A DNA stretch of 64,000 nucleotides from Gemmatimonadaceae bacterium (lineage in GTDB: Bacteria; Gemmatimonadota; Gemmatimonadetes; Gemmatimonadales; Gemmatimonadaceae): contig JADKJT010000009.1 in assembly GCA_016720905.1 (NCBI GenBank), forward strand, positions 124,001 through 188,000, written 5' to 3'. Below the pieces are notes generated by a model that was given only the letters and a program-made list of their open reading frames with translations, searched no databases and had not been told where the DNA came from. A program made the position numbers and the translations under genes. Position 1 is the stretch's first letter; every line of letters starts with the position of its first letter. Shown one piece after another: positions 8,078 through 16,492 of the stretch.

Positions 8078-9189
8078 GCCGTACCTCTCGGCGACTCGGC
8101 GCGCTGCTGGCCGGCGCACTGTGCGTGGCACCGCTGGCACTGCAGGCACAAGCGGTGCCGGCGCCATCGGGCACGATCTACATGGGCACGTACGCCAACA
8201 AGATCCTTGTGATCGATGAGGCGACGTTGACCGTGCGTGACTCCATCCCGATGTCCATCGGCATTCCCGGCGACCTGACCCTCTCCACCAATCGCGCCCA
8301 CTTTTACGTGGGGAATCCGCGCAGCGACTGGGTGGAGATCGTGGACATTGCCAGTCGCAAGACCACGGGCAAGTTCACGCTCAATACGCCGAACACCACG
8401 GTACAGATCGACGGCATGAACGTCGATCCCAAGGAGCGCTTTGCCATTCTGCTGGTGAAGACGTTCACCAAACTGTCCGATCGGTACGAGATCTCCAAGC
8501 CGATGCTGCTGCGCTACGATCTGGCGAAGCGGGCGGTCACCGACACCATTGCCTGGCCCAACAACGAAGAGCGCGACTTCGCGCAGATTCTCTTCTCGCC
8601 ATCGGGCGACCTGATGTACTTCTTCACGTCGGAAGACGTGTTGGTGTACGATGCCGCGACGCTCAAGCAGGTGGACAAGTGGGACTTGTCGCAGAGCTTC
8701 TACGAAGAAGGCATGGGTCGCATCAACGCCGGGTTCTTCCAGGACCTCTATGACGAGCCGGGATTTTACACGGGGCTCTTCCGCACGTCCGACCCGGTGA
8801 ACCATCGGTTATTGATGGGCGTGGCCCGCGTGGACCTGGTGAATCGGTCGGTGGACTTCTACACGCTGGGCCCCAGCGTAGGGACCAGCTTCCGTCTCAC
8901 GCCCGATCGGAAAAAGGCGTACGGCATTCACTCGGAAGTGGGCAACTACCAGTTCTGGACGTTTGATCTCGAGAACCGGCGTGTGGTGGGCAAGACCGAG
9001 TTTCAGGGACGGTCACGCATGGGCCTCACGGTGAGTTCCAACGGCGCATACCTGTACGTGCACGTGGCAGGCAACACCATCGATGTGTACGACGCCGCCA
9101 CGTTCAAGAAGCTGCGCACGGCCTCATTCGATGCCGACATGACGTCGATGGTGCTGATTCCCACCAAGGCACCCGGCGCCAGTCGCTGA
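8074..9189 (+). CDS. qhpB: Quinohemoprotein amine dehydrogenase beta subunit, beta-propeller
   Basis: The 371-aa periplasmic protein has a signal peptide (LGALLAGALCVAPLALQAQA). It is built of repeated beta-propeller blades (for example GTIYMGTYANKILVIDEATL, GDLMYFFTSEDVLVYDAATLK, NGAYLYVHVAGNTIDVYDAATFK). In QHNDH the beta subunit is a seven-bladed propeller that sits over the gamma subunit and helps form the active site. The size matches the roughly 37-40 kDa family length. Translation is coupled to qhpC through the ATGA overlap, which would help keep gamma and beta stoichiometric. Confidence 0.92.
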   Translation: MSRTSRRLGALLAGALCVAPLALQAQAVPAPSGTIYMGTYANKILVIDEATLTVRDSIPMSIGIPGDLTLSTNRAHFYVGNPRSDWVEIVDIASRKTTGKFTLNTPNTTVQIDGMNVDPKERFAILLVKTFTKLSDRYEISKPMLLRYDLAKRAVTDTIAWPNNEERDFAQILFSPSGDLMYFFTSEDVLVYDAATLKQVDKWDLSQSFYEEGMGRINAGFFQDLYDEPGFYTGLFRTSDPVNHRLLMGVARVDLVNRSVDFYTLGPSVGTSFRLTPDRKKAYGIHSEVGNYQFWTFDLENRRVVGKTEFQGRSRMGLTVSSNGAYLYVHVAGNTIDVYDAATFKKLRTASFDADMTSMVLIPTKAPGASR

Positions 9190-9196
9190 GCAGGTC

Positions 9197-10951
9197 GTGA
9201 CGGGTCTGTGGTCGCGCACCGTTGGGCGCCTGATGGCGCCCGACGTGCGACGCGCCCTGGGGTATGTGGCACCGTATCGACGCCCCCTCGTACTGGTGCT
9301 GGTCCTGTCGCTGGTGAGCACTGCCCTGGCGCTGTTTTTGCCCTACCTGTTTCGGGCGTTCATCGACCGCGCCCTGGTGGGCAAGGACAGCGCGGCATTG
9401 GCCAGAATCGTGGTGCAGTTCTTCGCCATCACCCTGGCCAGCTTTGCGCTCAACGTGATCAGCGGGCTGCGCTACACGAAGGTCTCGGCCGACATCCTGT
9501 TCGACATGCGACTGGCCCTGTTTCGCCACCTGCAGGCGCTGCCGCCGCGCTTCTACGCGCACATGCCATTGGGCCAGATCGTGTCCCGGCTCAACAACGA
9601 CATCGGCGAGATCCAGCGCGTGGCCACCGATGTGGCCCTGTCGTGGGTGAGCAACGTGCTGTTCCTGATTGGCACGGTGGTGATTCTCACCATGCTCGAT
9701 CCGCTGCTGTTCGCCACCAGTCTGGCACTGCTGCCGGTGGCGCTGTGGGCGCTGGTGCGATATCGCAGCCAGCTTGAGGCGTCCATCACGGTGTTGCGTG
9801 AAGAGAGCGCCGGTATCGGCACGTTTCTCATCGATACGCTGCTGGCCATGAAACTCGTGGTGGGGATGAACGCGCAGGAGCGCGAGGTGGTACGCTTTCG
9901 CGCGCGCAACGACAGCTTCGTGCGCGCGCTCATGGCGATGCGTCGACTCACCTACTTCGCCGGCGGATTCCCGGGGTTGCTGTTGTCACTGGGCACGGCT
10001 GCCGTGTTCCTGGTGGGCGGGTGGCGCGTGATTGGGGGCGCTATCACCATGGGTACCCTGGTGGCGTTCATGGCCTATCAGGTGCGATTGATGGGGCCCA
10101 TTCAGGGACTGATGGGGCTGTATGCCAGCGTCGCAACGGCACGGGTCTCGCTGCGGCGCGTCCACGAAATTCTCGACGCACCCATCGAAGTGCTGGACGC
10201 CCCCGATGCCACACCGATGGCCTCCGCGCGCGGCGCCCTGCAGTTCCGGAACGTGACTTTCTCGTTTGATCGCAAAACACCCGTGCTCGACAACGTGAGC
10301 CTCACGGTACAGCCGGGTGAGCATGTGGCCATCGTGGGCCCCAGCGGCGTGGGGAAGAGCACCGTTGCCGACCTGCTGGCGCGACATATGGATCCTGAGC
10401 AGGGCATGGTCTGCCTTGATGGGCTTGATCTGACGTCGCTCAAGCTCGCCGATGTGCGACGCCATGTGTTGGTAGTCGATCAAGACCCTTTTGTGTTCAA
10501 CACCACCATTGAAGCGAATATTCGGTTTGCGCGACCTGATGCCGCACCGGCTGATGTACTGGAGGCCGTGCGGGCCAGTGGCTTGGCCGATCTGGTGGCG
10601 AGCGTGCCAGACGGTTTGAACACCATTGTGGGTGAACGCGGTCGCGCGTTGTCGGCAGGCGAGCGCCAGCGACTGGCCATTGCCCGCGCGTTCCTGGCCG
10701 ATCCCGCGGTACTGGTGTTGGACGAGGCCACCGGCGCACTCGATCCGGCCACTGAAGCGCAGGTGGTGTCGGGTTACGAAGCGGTCATGCGCGGACGCAC
10801 GACCATCGTAATCACACATCGATTGACACTGGCCCAGCGTGCCGATCGCGTCATTCGGCTGGCCGACGGCAAGATTGCTGATGATGGCACACCGGCGGAG
10901 TTGATGACGCGAGACAGCGCCTTCGCCGAGCTGTTTGCCGTTAGCGGATGA
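9197..10951 (+). CDS. qhpF: QhpF ABC exporter (fused membrane and ATPase domains)
   Basis: The 584-aa half-transporter has an N-terminal six-helix membrane domain (about residues 25-320) and a C-terminal ATPase with Walker A GPSGVGKST, signature LSAGERQR and Walker B VLVLDEATGAL. It belongs to the MsbA/peptide-exporter type. The position between qhpB and qhpE identifies it as QhpF, thought to move the modified gamma polypeptide, which has no Sec signal, to the periplasm. The GTG at 9197, 7 bp after the qhpB stop, is used; an internal ATG at 9233 (MAPDVRRALGY) is possible. Confidence 0.9.
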   Translation: MTGLWSRTVGRLMAPDVRRALGYVAPYRRPLVLVLVLSLVSTALALFLPYLFRAFIDRALVGKDSAALARIVVQFFAITLASFALNVISGLRYTKVSADILFDMRLALFRHLQALPPRFYAHMPLGQIVSRLNNDIGEIQRVATDVALSWVSNVLFLIGTVVILTMLDPLLFATSLALLPVALWALVRYRSQLEASITVLREESAGIGTFLIDTLLAMKLVVGMNAQEREVVRFRARNDSFVRALMAMRRLTYFAGGFPGLLLSLGTAAVFLVGGWRVIGGAITMGTLVAFMAYQVRLMGPIQGLMGLYASVATARVSLRRVHEILDAPIEVLDAPDATPMASARGALQFRNVTFSFDRKTPVLDNVSLTVQPGEHVAIVGPSGVGKSTVADLLARHMDPEQGMVCLDGLDLTSLKLADVRRHVLVVDQDPFVFNTTIEANIRFARPDAAPADVLEAVRASGLADLVASVPDGLNTIVGERGRALSAGERQRLAIARAFLADPAVLVLDEATGALDPATEAQVVSGYEAVMRGRTTIVITHRLTLAQRADRVIRLADGKIADDGTPAELMTRDSAFAELFAVSG

Positions 10952-10961
10952 GGGTCGCGCC

Positions 10962-11639
10962 GTGAGCGCCACGCGACTCTCACTGGAACACCCGCTGTTC
11001 GCCGGACGAACGGGGCGCGGTGTGCGCATTGCGGTGGTGGACAGCGGTGTTGCACCGGGGCATCCACATGTGGGCGAGCTGGCTGCCGGCGTGTCATTGG
11101 TGCTGTCGGTAGGCGATACGCTTGATCGAATCGGTCATGGCACGGCAGTGGCCGCCGCCATCCGGGAAAAAGCTCCCGACGCCGAACTGGTGCCGGTGAA
11201 GGTGTTTGACCGTGCGCTTGTTACTGACGCGCGCACGCTGGCCGAGGCCATCCACTGGGCGGCCGATCACGCGTGTCAGATTGTGAATTTGTCGCTCGGC
11301 ACATCGAACGCCGAACACACGGCGTTGCTGGAGGCCGCGATTGCCTATGCGACGGCGCGCGGCACGCGCGTGGTCGCGGCATTTGAATCGGACGCGGTGC
11401 GATGGCTACCGGGATCGCTGACCGGTGCGATTGGCGTGGTGGGGCATGCGGACATCGAACGTGAGGAACTGGTAGCCGCGCTTCACGCGCCGTTCGATCA
11501 GTCGCCTGTTGGCGCGTCGATCTATCCGCGTCCTATTCCCGGGGTGCCGCGCGAGCGAAATCTGAGCGGGATATCGTTTGCCGTGGCGAATGCGACGGGG
11601 TTTCTGGCGCGAATGCTGGAGTTGCGGAACGACGTGTGA
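10962..11639 (+). CDS. qhpE: QhpE subtilisin-like leader protease
   Basis: The compact 225-aa S8-family protease has a visible catalytic triad: Asp27 (AVVDSG), His59 (GHGTAV) and Ser205 (SGISFAVA). It has no signal peptide and no propeptide, consistent with a cytoplasmic enzyme. In QHNDH systems QhpE removes the gamma-subunit leader after QhpD has acted. The GTG at 10962 is 10 bp after qhpF; a TTG at 10935 would overlap qhpF. The stop codon lies at the outer edge of a long inverted repeat that closes the operon. Confidence 0.88.
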   Translation: MSATRLSLEHPLFAGRTGRGVRIAVVDSGVAPGHPHVGELAAGVSLVLSVGDTLDRIGHGTAVAAAIREKAPDAELVPVKVFDRALVTDARTLAEAIHWAADHACQIVNLSLGTSNAEHTALLEAAIAYATARGTRVVAAFESDAVRWLPGSLTGAIGVVGHADIEREELVAALHAPFDQSPVGASIYPRPIPGVPRERNLSGISFAVANATGFLARMLELRNDV

Positions 11640-11840
11640 ACCGCAGGGGGCGCAGGGGCGCAGGGGGTCGCAGAGGGTGATCGGGGTGCGGGGCACAGCG
11701 GGTTGGAACCGCTAAGTGCGCGAAGTACGCGAAGTGAATCCCGCGACTGCCTTGGCGAACTTCGCGCACTTCGCGGTTCCAACCCGCTGTGCCCCTGTGC
11801 CCCTGTGCCCTCTGCGTCCCCTGCGGTTCACATGCGGTTC
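11632..11840. repeat. Long inverted repeat closing the qhp operon
   Basis: A 36-nt inner arm at 11691-11726 (GGGCACAGCGGGTTGGAACC and on) pairs with 11759-11794 with one mismatch around a 32-nt spacer. Outside it, a G-rich stretch beginning GTGAACCGCAGGGG (from 11634) pairs with a C-rich stretch ending CCCCTGCGGTTCAC (to about 11831). The structure could terminate or stabilise the qhp transcript. The composition resembles the dispersed, non-coding 'aaccgcagagg' type of bacterial repeat, so it may be a member of an interspersed family. Confidence 0.75.
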
Positions 11841-11854
11841 ACATGCGGTTCACA
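11822..11854. repeat. Three direct 11-nt repeats
   Basis: Three perfect copies of TGCGGTTCACA lie in tandem, followed by a partial copy. They follow directly on the long inverted repeat and precede the 3' end of the broken propeller gene. They look like slippage products of the end of the inverted repeat; no function is evident. Confidence 0.8.
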
Positions 11855-11874
11855 CGCGGTCTTGGCAAGGCCCC

Positions 11875-13114
11875 CTACTTCGTGCCGAGCCTGTAACGAA
11901 CCACCGTCTGCACACCGTCGTCGTCGCGTGCGATGCCGAGCACGTAGTCGGATGCGATTTCCGTCGGTGAGAATCGCGCGGGCATGGTGACATCGCCAAG
12001 CCAACGGCCATCGGCGCCGAAGACAGACCAGGTGCTTGGTCCAATGGAGTAGTCGTTCAACGAACCTGCCACCGCGCCGTCAATGGCCCGCGGTGTGCGC
12101 ACCCAGACTCGGCCAAGGTTGTCTGCCATCAGCGCGGAAAATGCCGGAAGCGTCCTGGCGTAGTTGTCGTCGAGCAGGTCTTTGCGATCGGTGTCCATCG
12201 CGCCGGGCTTCCTGCTCCAACGCACCAACCATTCCTCGACAAACGTTGCGATATCTTTCGATGTGATTTCCGGCGGTGTCCACGCCCGACGAATGATCTG
12301 CTCGAGTTTGCCCGAGGCGGAGTAGCGACGGACGGCGTACTCGCTGCCGTATCCGAGATAGAACCTGGAGCCCGTGCTGAAGAACACTTCCTCCGCGCCG
12401 AGCCAGGGCTTTCCGGGTCCTGTGGATTCGGAAATCATCTCCATGTACGGGTGCTGACCCAATTCGCGCATGACCGTATCTCGCATGTCGACTAGTACGT
12501 GCGATGCGGTTGCCACCGACCGCGCCGACAGCGCCCACCGGCGGCCGTATCGGGATACTGATGATCAACCGAACGCCGCCGTTCAGCGAGCATGGCACCT
12601 TTGGTCGTTCCGCTGACCCGCATCTCGTTCATGGGCGCCAGGTCTCGCGTGCGCCGGACAAATGCACCACTGGATGTGAACAGGGATATCACCGTGTTCT
12701 CGTGCAATACGGCAATCGTATCCCCGGCGAGTCGCGTCAGGCTCCGAATGCTGCGAAAGTCTCCGGGCCCGTCGCCCTTGCCACCAACCGACTTGATGTG
12801 CGCACCGTTGGCATCGAAGAACCGAAGCTCGTTGCTGCCCCCGCTGGGAGCACCATGCGCCCGTCGGACAGGCGCGCGGCGCCCTTGACACGGCTCAGCA
12901 GGTAGGCGTCGCCGTCACGATCGCCAATCGTGAGCGACGGCACGGTGCCAACATACAGGTGCTGGGCGGGCGTCCACGAAGGCTTGTCGCTGAAGACAAT
13001 CCGAACACCAGCGCTATCACGGACCACCTGAGCGTGCGCGGCCCCTGGTGCGAGGAGCGCGCTGAGCGCAATCGCGGCTTTGGTGGCGTGGCGTACGCGT
13101 TGACCGATGGTCAT
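11875..13114 (-). pseudogene. Six-bladed beta-propeller secreted protein, frameshifted
   Basis: The start at 13114 gives a signal peptide (TKAAIALSALLAPGAAHAQ) followed by VVRDSAGVRIVFSD, PSLTIGDRDGDAYLLSRVKGAARLSDGRMVL, typical of the abundant secreted six-bladed propeller proteins of Gemmatimonadota. The coding sequence then changes frame twice. After LPAG, near 12838-12842, one G is missing from a G run; the next part reads GSNELRFFDANGAHIKSVGGKGDGPGDF and LHENTVISLFTSSGAFVR. Between about 12580 and 12535 it moves to the last frame, which reads SHVLVDMRDTVMRELG to the stop at 11875. Restoring a G at each place reconstitutes one protein of about 410 residues. It is a pseudogene or the site of assembly errors; the cellular role is unknown. 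Confidence 0.8.
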
Positions 13115-13203
13115 CGTTGGTTTCGATACCGTGAACAAGAGGGAATGTGAACCACCGGGGGCGCGGGGGGTCAATTCATTTCGGGACAACGTGGCAACGC
13201 GCC

Positions 13204-14353
13204 TTAAAGGAACCGCAACCAAGTGTCCTTGTGTCTCGCCTTTACGTGCATGTACCACTGACAAGGCACGTACAGCATCACCACGGCGACCACGAACACC
13301 ATATACAACAACCCGAGGCTCCACATGTAGCCGTCCGGCTGCGGCGGTGGTTGCATGGGATGATTGCCGAACAACCACGGCGTGACGCTGCCAGTGCGAA
13401 CGAGCGATACTGCCAACGCCAGCGTGTGAATGAGCGGAATGTGCAACAAGTAGTAGAACAGCGGCACGCGGCCAAACACGGCCAGTGCGTCAGACATCCA
13501 CCCGTTTGCGCGCTCGGCTACCGGCAACAGCGCGATGATCGGCCCCAGGGTCATCAACAGGAACAACTGCGACGCGGGATACTTCTGCTGGCCGAGAAAG
13601 CGGAACAGGGCAGGAGTGGCATCAGCGGGGGCCGGGCGTATCAACACCATCAGCCCCGCGATCACTACGAACACGGCGGTCGCGCCGAGGCCAATGCGCA
13701 GGCAGGTGCGCCGTCGTGCTGCGGCATCCAGCAACATCACGGAGCCGAATGCGTACCCAACGGCCATCACGCCAATCCACGGCACAATGGAATAGAGCAC
13801 CGCGATTGGGGGTGTGCTGTCGACGGGCCCACCAAAATAGAGAAACTGCCAGATCCATCCCACGGACTGCTTCACCGACTCCGACATGGCGAACGTGGGT
13901 ACGGCCACCAGCTGTTGGGCAAAGATCACCACCAGCCCGACGAGCGTGATGGTTTTCGTGGAGAAGCGCACCAGACCGGCCAGCAGGACCATGCACCAGC
14001 CCAACATCCAGATGACGCCGGCCAGATTGTAGTGCGCGAAGTCGACGTTGAACGTCCAGAGCACGCGAATCACCGTGAGCTCCAGCAATACCAACAGGAG
14101 TCCGCGCGTGATGAGAAAGCGCGACAGCAGTCCCTGGTCACCGAGTTTTCGACCGTGCAGGAACGCACCAGTTCCGGCCAGAAAACAGAATGCCGGCGCT
14201 ACGAAGTGGGTGATCCAGCGTGTGAAGAAAATGCCGGCGGTGTCACCACCTGCAGGCAACCCCTGAATATACCCGCACATGATCAATCGCCATGAGCACC
14301 ATGGCCAGTCCACGCGTCACATCAAGCGAGCGGAATCGTTCAGAGGATGACAT
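13204..14353 (-). CDS. DUF1624/YeiB-like multispanning membrane acyltransferase, frameshifted near 5' end
   Basis: The natural start is ATG at 14353, giving SSSERFRSLDVTRGLAMVLM then AIDHVRVYSG, the signature N terminus of DUF1624/heparan-alpha-glucosaminide acetyltransferase-like proteins. At 14260-14263 a run of four G (reverse strand) has one base too many; with three G the frame continues as LPAGGDTAGIFFTRWITHFVAPAF into a protein of about 10 transmembrane helices ending at 13204. The downstream frame alone is 369 codons without the conserved start. The product would be an inner-membrane acyltransferase-like protein of unknown substrate. The 5' end lies 11 bp after the rluB stop, so the two are likely cotranscribed. 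Confidence 0.72.
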
Positions 14354-14364
14354 GGCGACACTCG

Positions 14365-15129
14365 TCAGGGCTGAGTGGTGAACATCTGCACTTCGGTGGG
14401 TGTCAGGTGACGCCAGTCGCCTTTGGCCAGTGTGCCAAGCGCCAACGGACCAATCGCAATGCGCATCAGTCGCGCCACCTCAATGTCCAACGCCTCCAGC
14501 AGTCGCCGGATGTGCCGGTTCTTCCCCTCGTCCAGCACAATCTCCAGCCACGCGCTGCTACGTGACCCAACCCGCAACAGCGAGACGCGCTTGACCTCGA
14601 GACGCTCGCCGGTGGTGGGGTCTACGACACCGGCGGCCACGCGCTGCACCGTTGTGTCGTCCTGCACGCCACGCACCTGCACATGATAGACCTTGTCCAC
14701 GTGCGAAGCCGGGTCCAGCAGGTGCGCCGACCAGCGCGTGTCGTTGGTCAGCAAGAGCAGGCCTTCGCTGGCCTTGTCCAGTCGACCGACTGGCGCCACG
14801 AAGGGCAGCGCACTGTCCGACAGACAGTCGTAAATCGTCGCGCGACCCTGCGGGTCATCGCGCGTGGTCACCAGGCCACGCGGCTTGTTGAGCATGAGAT
14901 ACACGCGGTCCACCCGACCCACGCGCACCGCATCGATGTCGATCACCGCCGTTTCCGGGCGCAGGCGATAGGCCACATCACGCACCACTCGCCCATCGAC
15001 GCGCACGCGTCCCGCTGCCACCAGCCGTTCGCCTTCGGCCCGCGAACAGATGCCCAGTTTGGACAGGCCGCGCGCGATGCTCACGGTTCCCGTGTCGTGC
15101 GGCGTCGCCCGCTTGCGTGAAGGATTCAT
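14365..15129 (-). CDS. rluB: RluB/RsuA-family 23S rRNA pseudouridine synthase
   Basis: The 254-aa protein has an N-terminal S4 RNA-binding domain (GLSKLGICSRAEGERLVAAGRVRVDG, residues 21-46) and a catalytic domain with the family motif GRLDKASEGLLLLT, where Asp118 is the nucleophile. NKPRGLVTT and EGKNRHIRRL are further RsuA/RluB/RluE motifs. It isomerises uridine to pseudouridine in ribosomal RNA; RluB specificity (helix 89) is the likeliest but not proven. The start at 15129 lies 1 bp after the stop of the upstream methyltransferase. A longer frame from 15162 has no S4-related sequence. Confidence 0.9.
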   Translation of the reverse strand: MNPSRKRATPHDTGTVSIARGLSKLGICSRAEGERLVAAGRVRVDGRVVRDVAYRLRPETAVIDIDAVRVGRVDRVYLMLNKPRGLVTTRDDPQGRATIYDCLSDSALPFVAPVGRLDKASEGLLLLTNDTRWSAHLLDPASHVDKVYHVQVRGVQDDTTVQRVAAGVVDPTTGERLEVKRVSLLRVGSRSSAWLEIVLDEGKNRHIRRLLEALDIEVARLMRIAIGPLALGTLAKGDWRHLTPTEVQMFTTQP

Positions 15130-15130
15130 G

Positions 15131-15631
15131 TCACAAGATCCACCGTGGAACCGAACGGGCATAGTGGTTCCACGCCTCGCCGTGGGTGCGGGCCAGCCAT
15201 GGTTCTTCGCCGTAGACCACGCGCAGTTGAAACAGCGCCGCCAACGTCAGTGCATACACCGACAGCGCGGTGGACCGAAACCCGAGCGCCCAGCCGGACA
15301 CGATGAGCAGCACGCCAACGTACATGGGGTTGCGTGAGTAGCGATACAGCCCCACGACCACCAGCTGTTCCGGCGGTGACCACGGGGCGAGGGTGCCTCG
15401 TCCCGTGACATAGAAGTCCCGCACGCACCACGCCAGCACCACGCAGCCAATGACCACCACCACCGCGCCCTCGAGCGCGAGCGGCCGACTGGCGTCGAGC
15501 GGACCCACGAGCGCCAGCGGAACCAGAAACGCGACGGTCCCCGGCAGGGCCAGGAAGGCACCCACGGCGCGTACTGGCAGTCCGCCACGTCTCATGGTCG
15601 GAAGCTGCGGTCTCGTCCTCGATTGGTCCAT
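15131..15631 (-). CDS. Isoprenylcysteine carboxyl methyltransferase-family membrane protein
   Basis: The 166-aa protein has about four transmembrane helices and the C-terminal ICMT/PEMT motif GLYRYSRNPMYVGVLL plus GEEPWLARTHGEAWNHYARSVPRW, which binds S-adenosylmethionine in this superfamily. Bacterial members methylate unknown small or lipid substrates. The start at 15631 (DQSRTRPQLPTMRRGG) is chosen because the longer frame upstream is antisense-like and lacks similarity. It heads the set ICMT-rluB-DUF1624 on the reverse strand. Confidence 0.82.
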   Translation of the reverse strand: MDQSRTRPQLPTMRRGGLPVRAVGAFLALPGTVAFLVPLALVGPLDASRPLALEGAVVVVIGCVVLAWCVRDFYVTGRGTLAPWSPPEQLVVVGLYRYSRNPMYVGVLLIVSGWALGFRSTALSVYALTLAALFQLRVVYGEEPWLARTHGEAWNHYARSVPRWIL

Positions 15632-15767
15632 AGTCGGGTATTCCCTGACTACGAGGCTGTGCCGTGTTTGGCACCGTTTTGTCACGGGTCCGACGATCCC
15701 CGTGGCCATGCGTCGGTGCAGTACGCCTGTGTGGAATCGTTGCGGCACCCGACATCGGGAGGTACCT

Positions 15768-16373
15768 ATGTCGATTCGTACCGTATGCGCAGCGATCGCC
15801 GCCATTATCGTGGCATCACCGGTTGCACTGCGCGCGCAGGACGCTGGCGCCGACTTCGCGAAAGCCCGCCAGCAGTTTGTCGCCGGACAGCCCCGGCCCG
15901 CCGCCCAGACCCTGTTGGTGGCCAGCCTCCATGTGCGTCAGGAGGTCGGCCGCAGCAAGGATGAAGTGGTAGGTATGCGCCTGCTGGACGCCGAAGGGCA
16001 ATTGGAGAAGATGGCCGCCGGCATTCGCACAGGGGCGGTGAGCAGCGTCAAGACGCTCGATCAGTCGCTCTCACGGATTGATCGGTTGCTGGCGCAGCAT
16101 CATCTCCAGCTGGCGTCTGCCGTGATTGCAAAGCCGCATGACAACGAGCTGCCGATGGTCGCACGAGACGTTGACCGTGCCGCGTTCCACTTCGAGCGGT
16201 CGATCACGTTGGATGGACATGCGTTGGCGGCCGATCAGACCGCGGCCGTAACGGACGCGCGTGCGCTGGCCAAGGAAATTGAGGGCAGCAAGTCTCTTCC
16301 GAAGACGGCCGCGACGGTGGTGGCCGCGCTCGAGCGGCTGGTGGTGGGGACGACGGTGGTGGCGGTGAAGTAG
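15768..16373 (+). CDS. Secreted hypothetical protein, alpha-helical
   Basis: The 201-aa protein has a signal peptide (CAAIAAIIVASPVALRAQ) and a GGGAGGT ribosome binding site before ATG 15768. The mature part is Ala/Leu/Arg-rich and predicted helical, with repeated segments such as QQFVAGQPRPAAQTLL and LDQSLSRIDRLLAQHHLQLASA, which suggests a periplasmic helical bundle. I do not recognise a family. It faces the reverse-strand methyltransferase (divergent) and ends just before a heptamer tandem repeat. Confidence 0.75.
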   Translation: MSIRTVCAAIAAIIVASPVALRAQDAGADFAKARQQFVAGQPRPAAQTLLVASLHVRQEVGRSKDEVVGMRLLDAEGQLEKMAAGIRTGAVSSVKTLDQSLSRIDRLLAQHHLQLASAVIAKPHDNELPMVARDVDRAAFHFERSITLDGHALAADQTAAVTDARALAKEIEGSKSLPKTAATVVAALERLVVGTTVVAVK

Positions 16374-16378
16374 AACTC

Positions 16379-16473
16379 AGTACCGAGTACCGAGTACCGA
16401 GTACCGAGTACCGAGTACCGAGTACCGAGTACTGAGTACCGAGTACCGAGTAGTACTGGGTACTGGGTACCAG
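16379..16473. repeat. Heptanucleotide tandem repeat (AGTACCG)n
   Basis: About ten tandem AGTACCG units run from 16379 with one C-to-T variant (AGTACTG at 16428), then degenerate to GTACTGG units ending in GTACCAGT. Each unit contains the palindrome GTAC, so the tract can fold back on itself. It fills the gap between the secreted protein and the sulfurtransferase start at 16493. Confidence 0.95.
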
Positions 16474-16492
16474 TCGCATTAGCTTCGTCTGC

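Noticed and set aside
13147..14295. 382-codon forward open frame opposite the DUF1624 gene
   Set aside because: Gln/His/Arg-rich shadow of a multispanning membrane protein.
16379..16473. CRISPR array
   Set aside because: The 7-nt units are contiguous with no spacers, and no cas genes are nearby.
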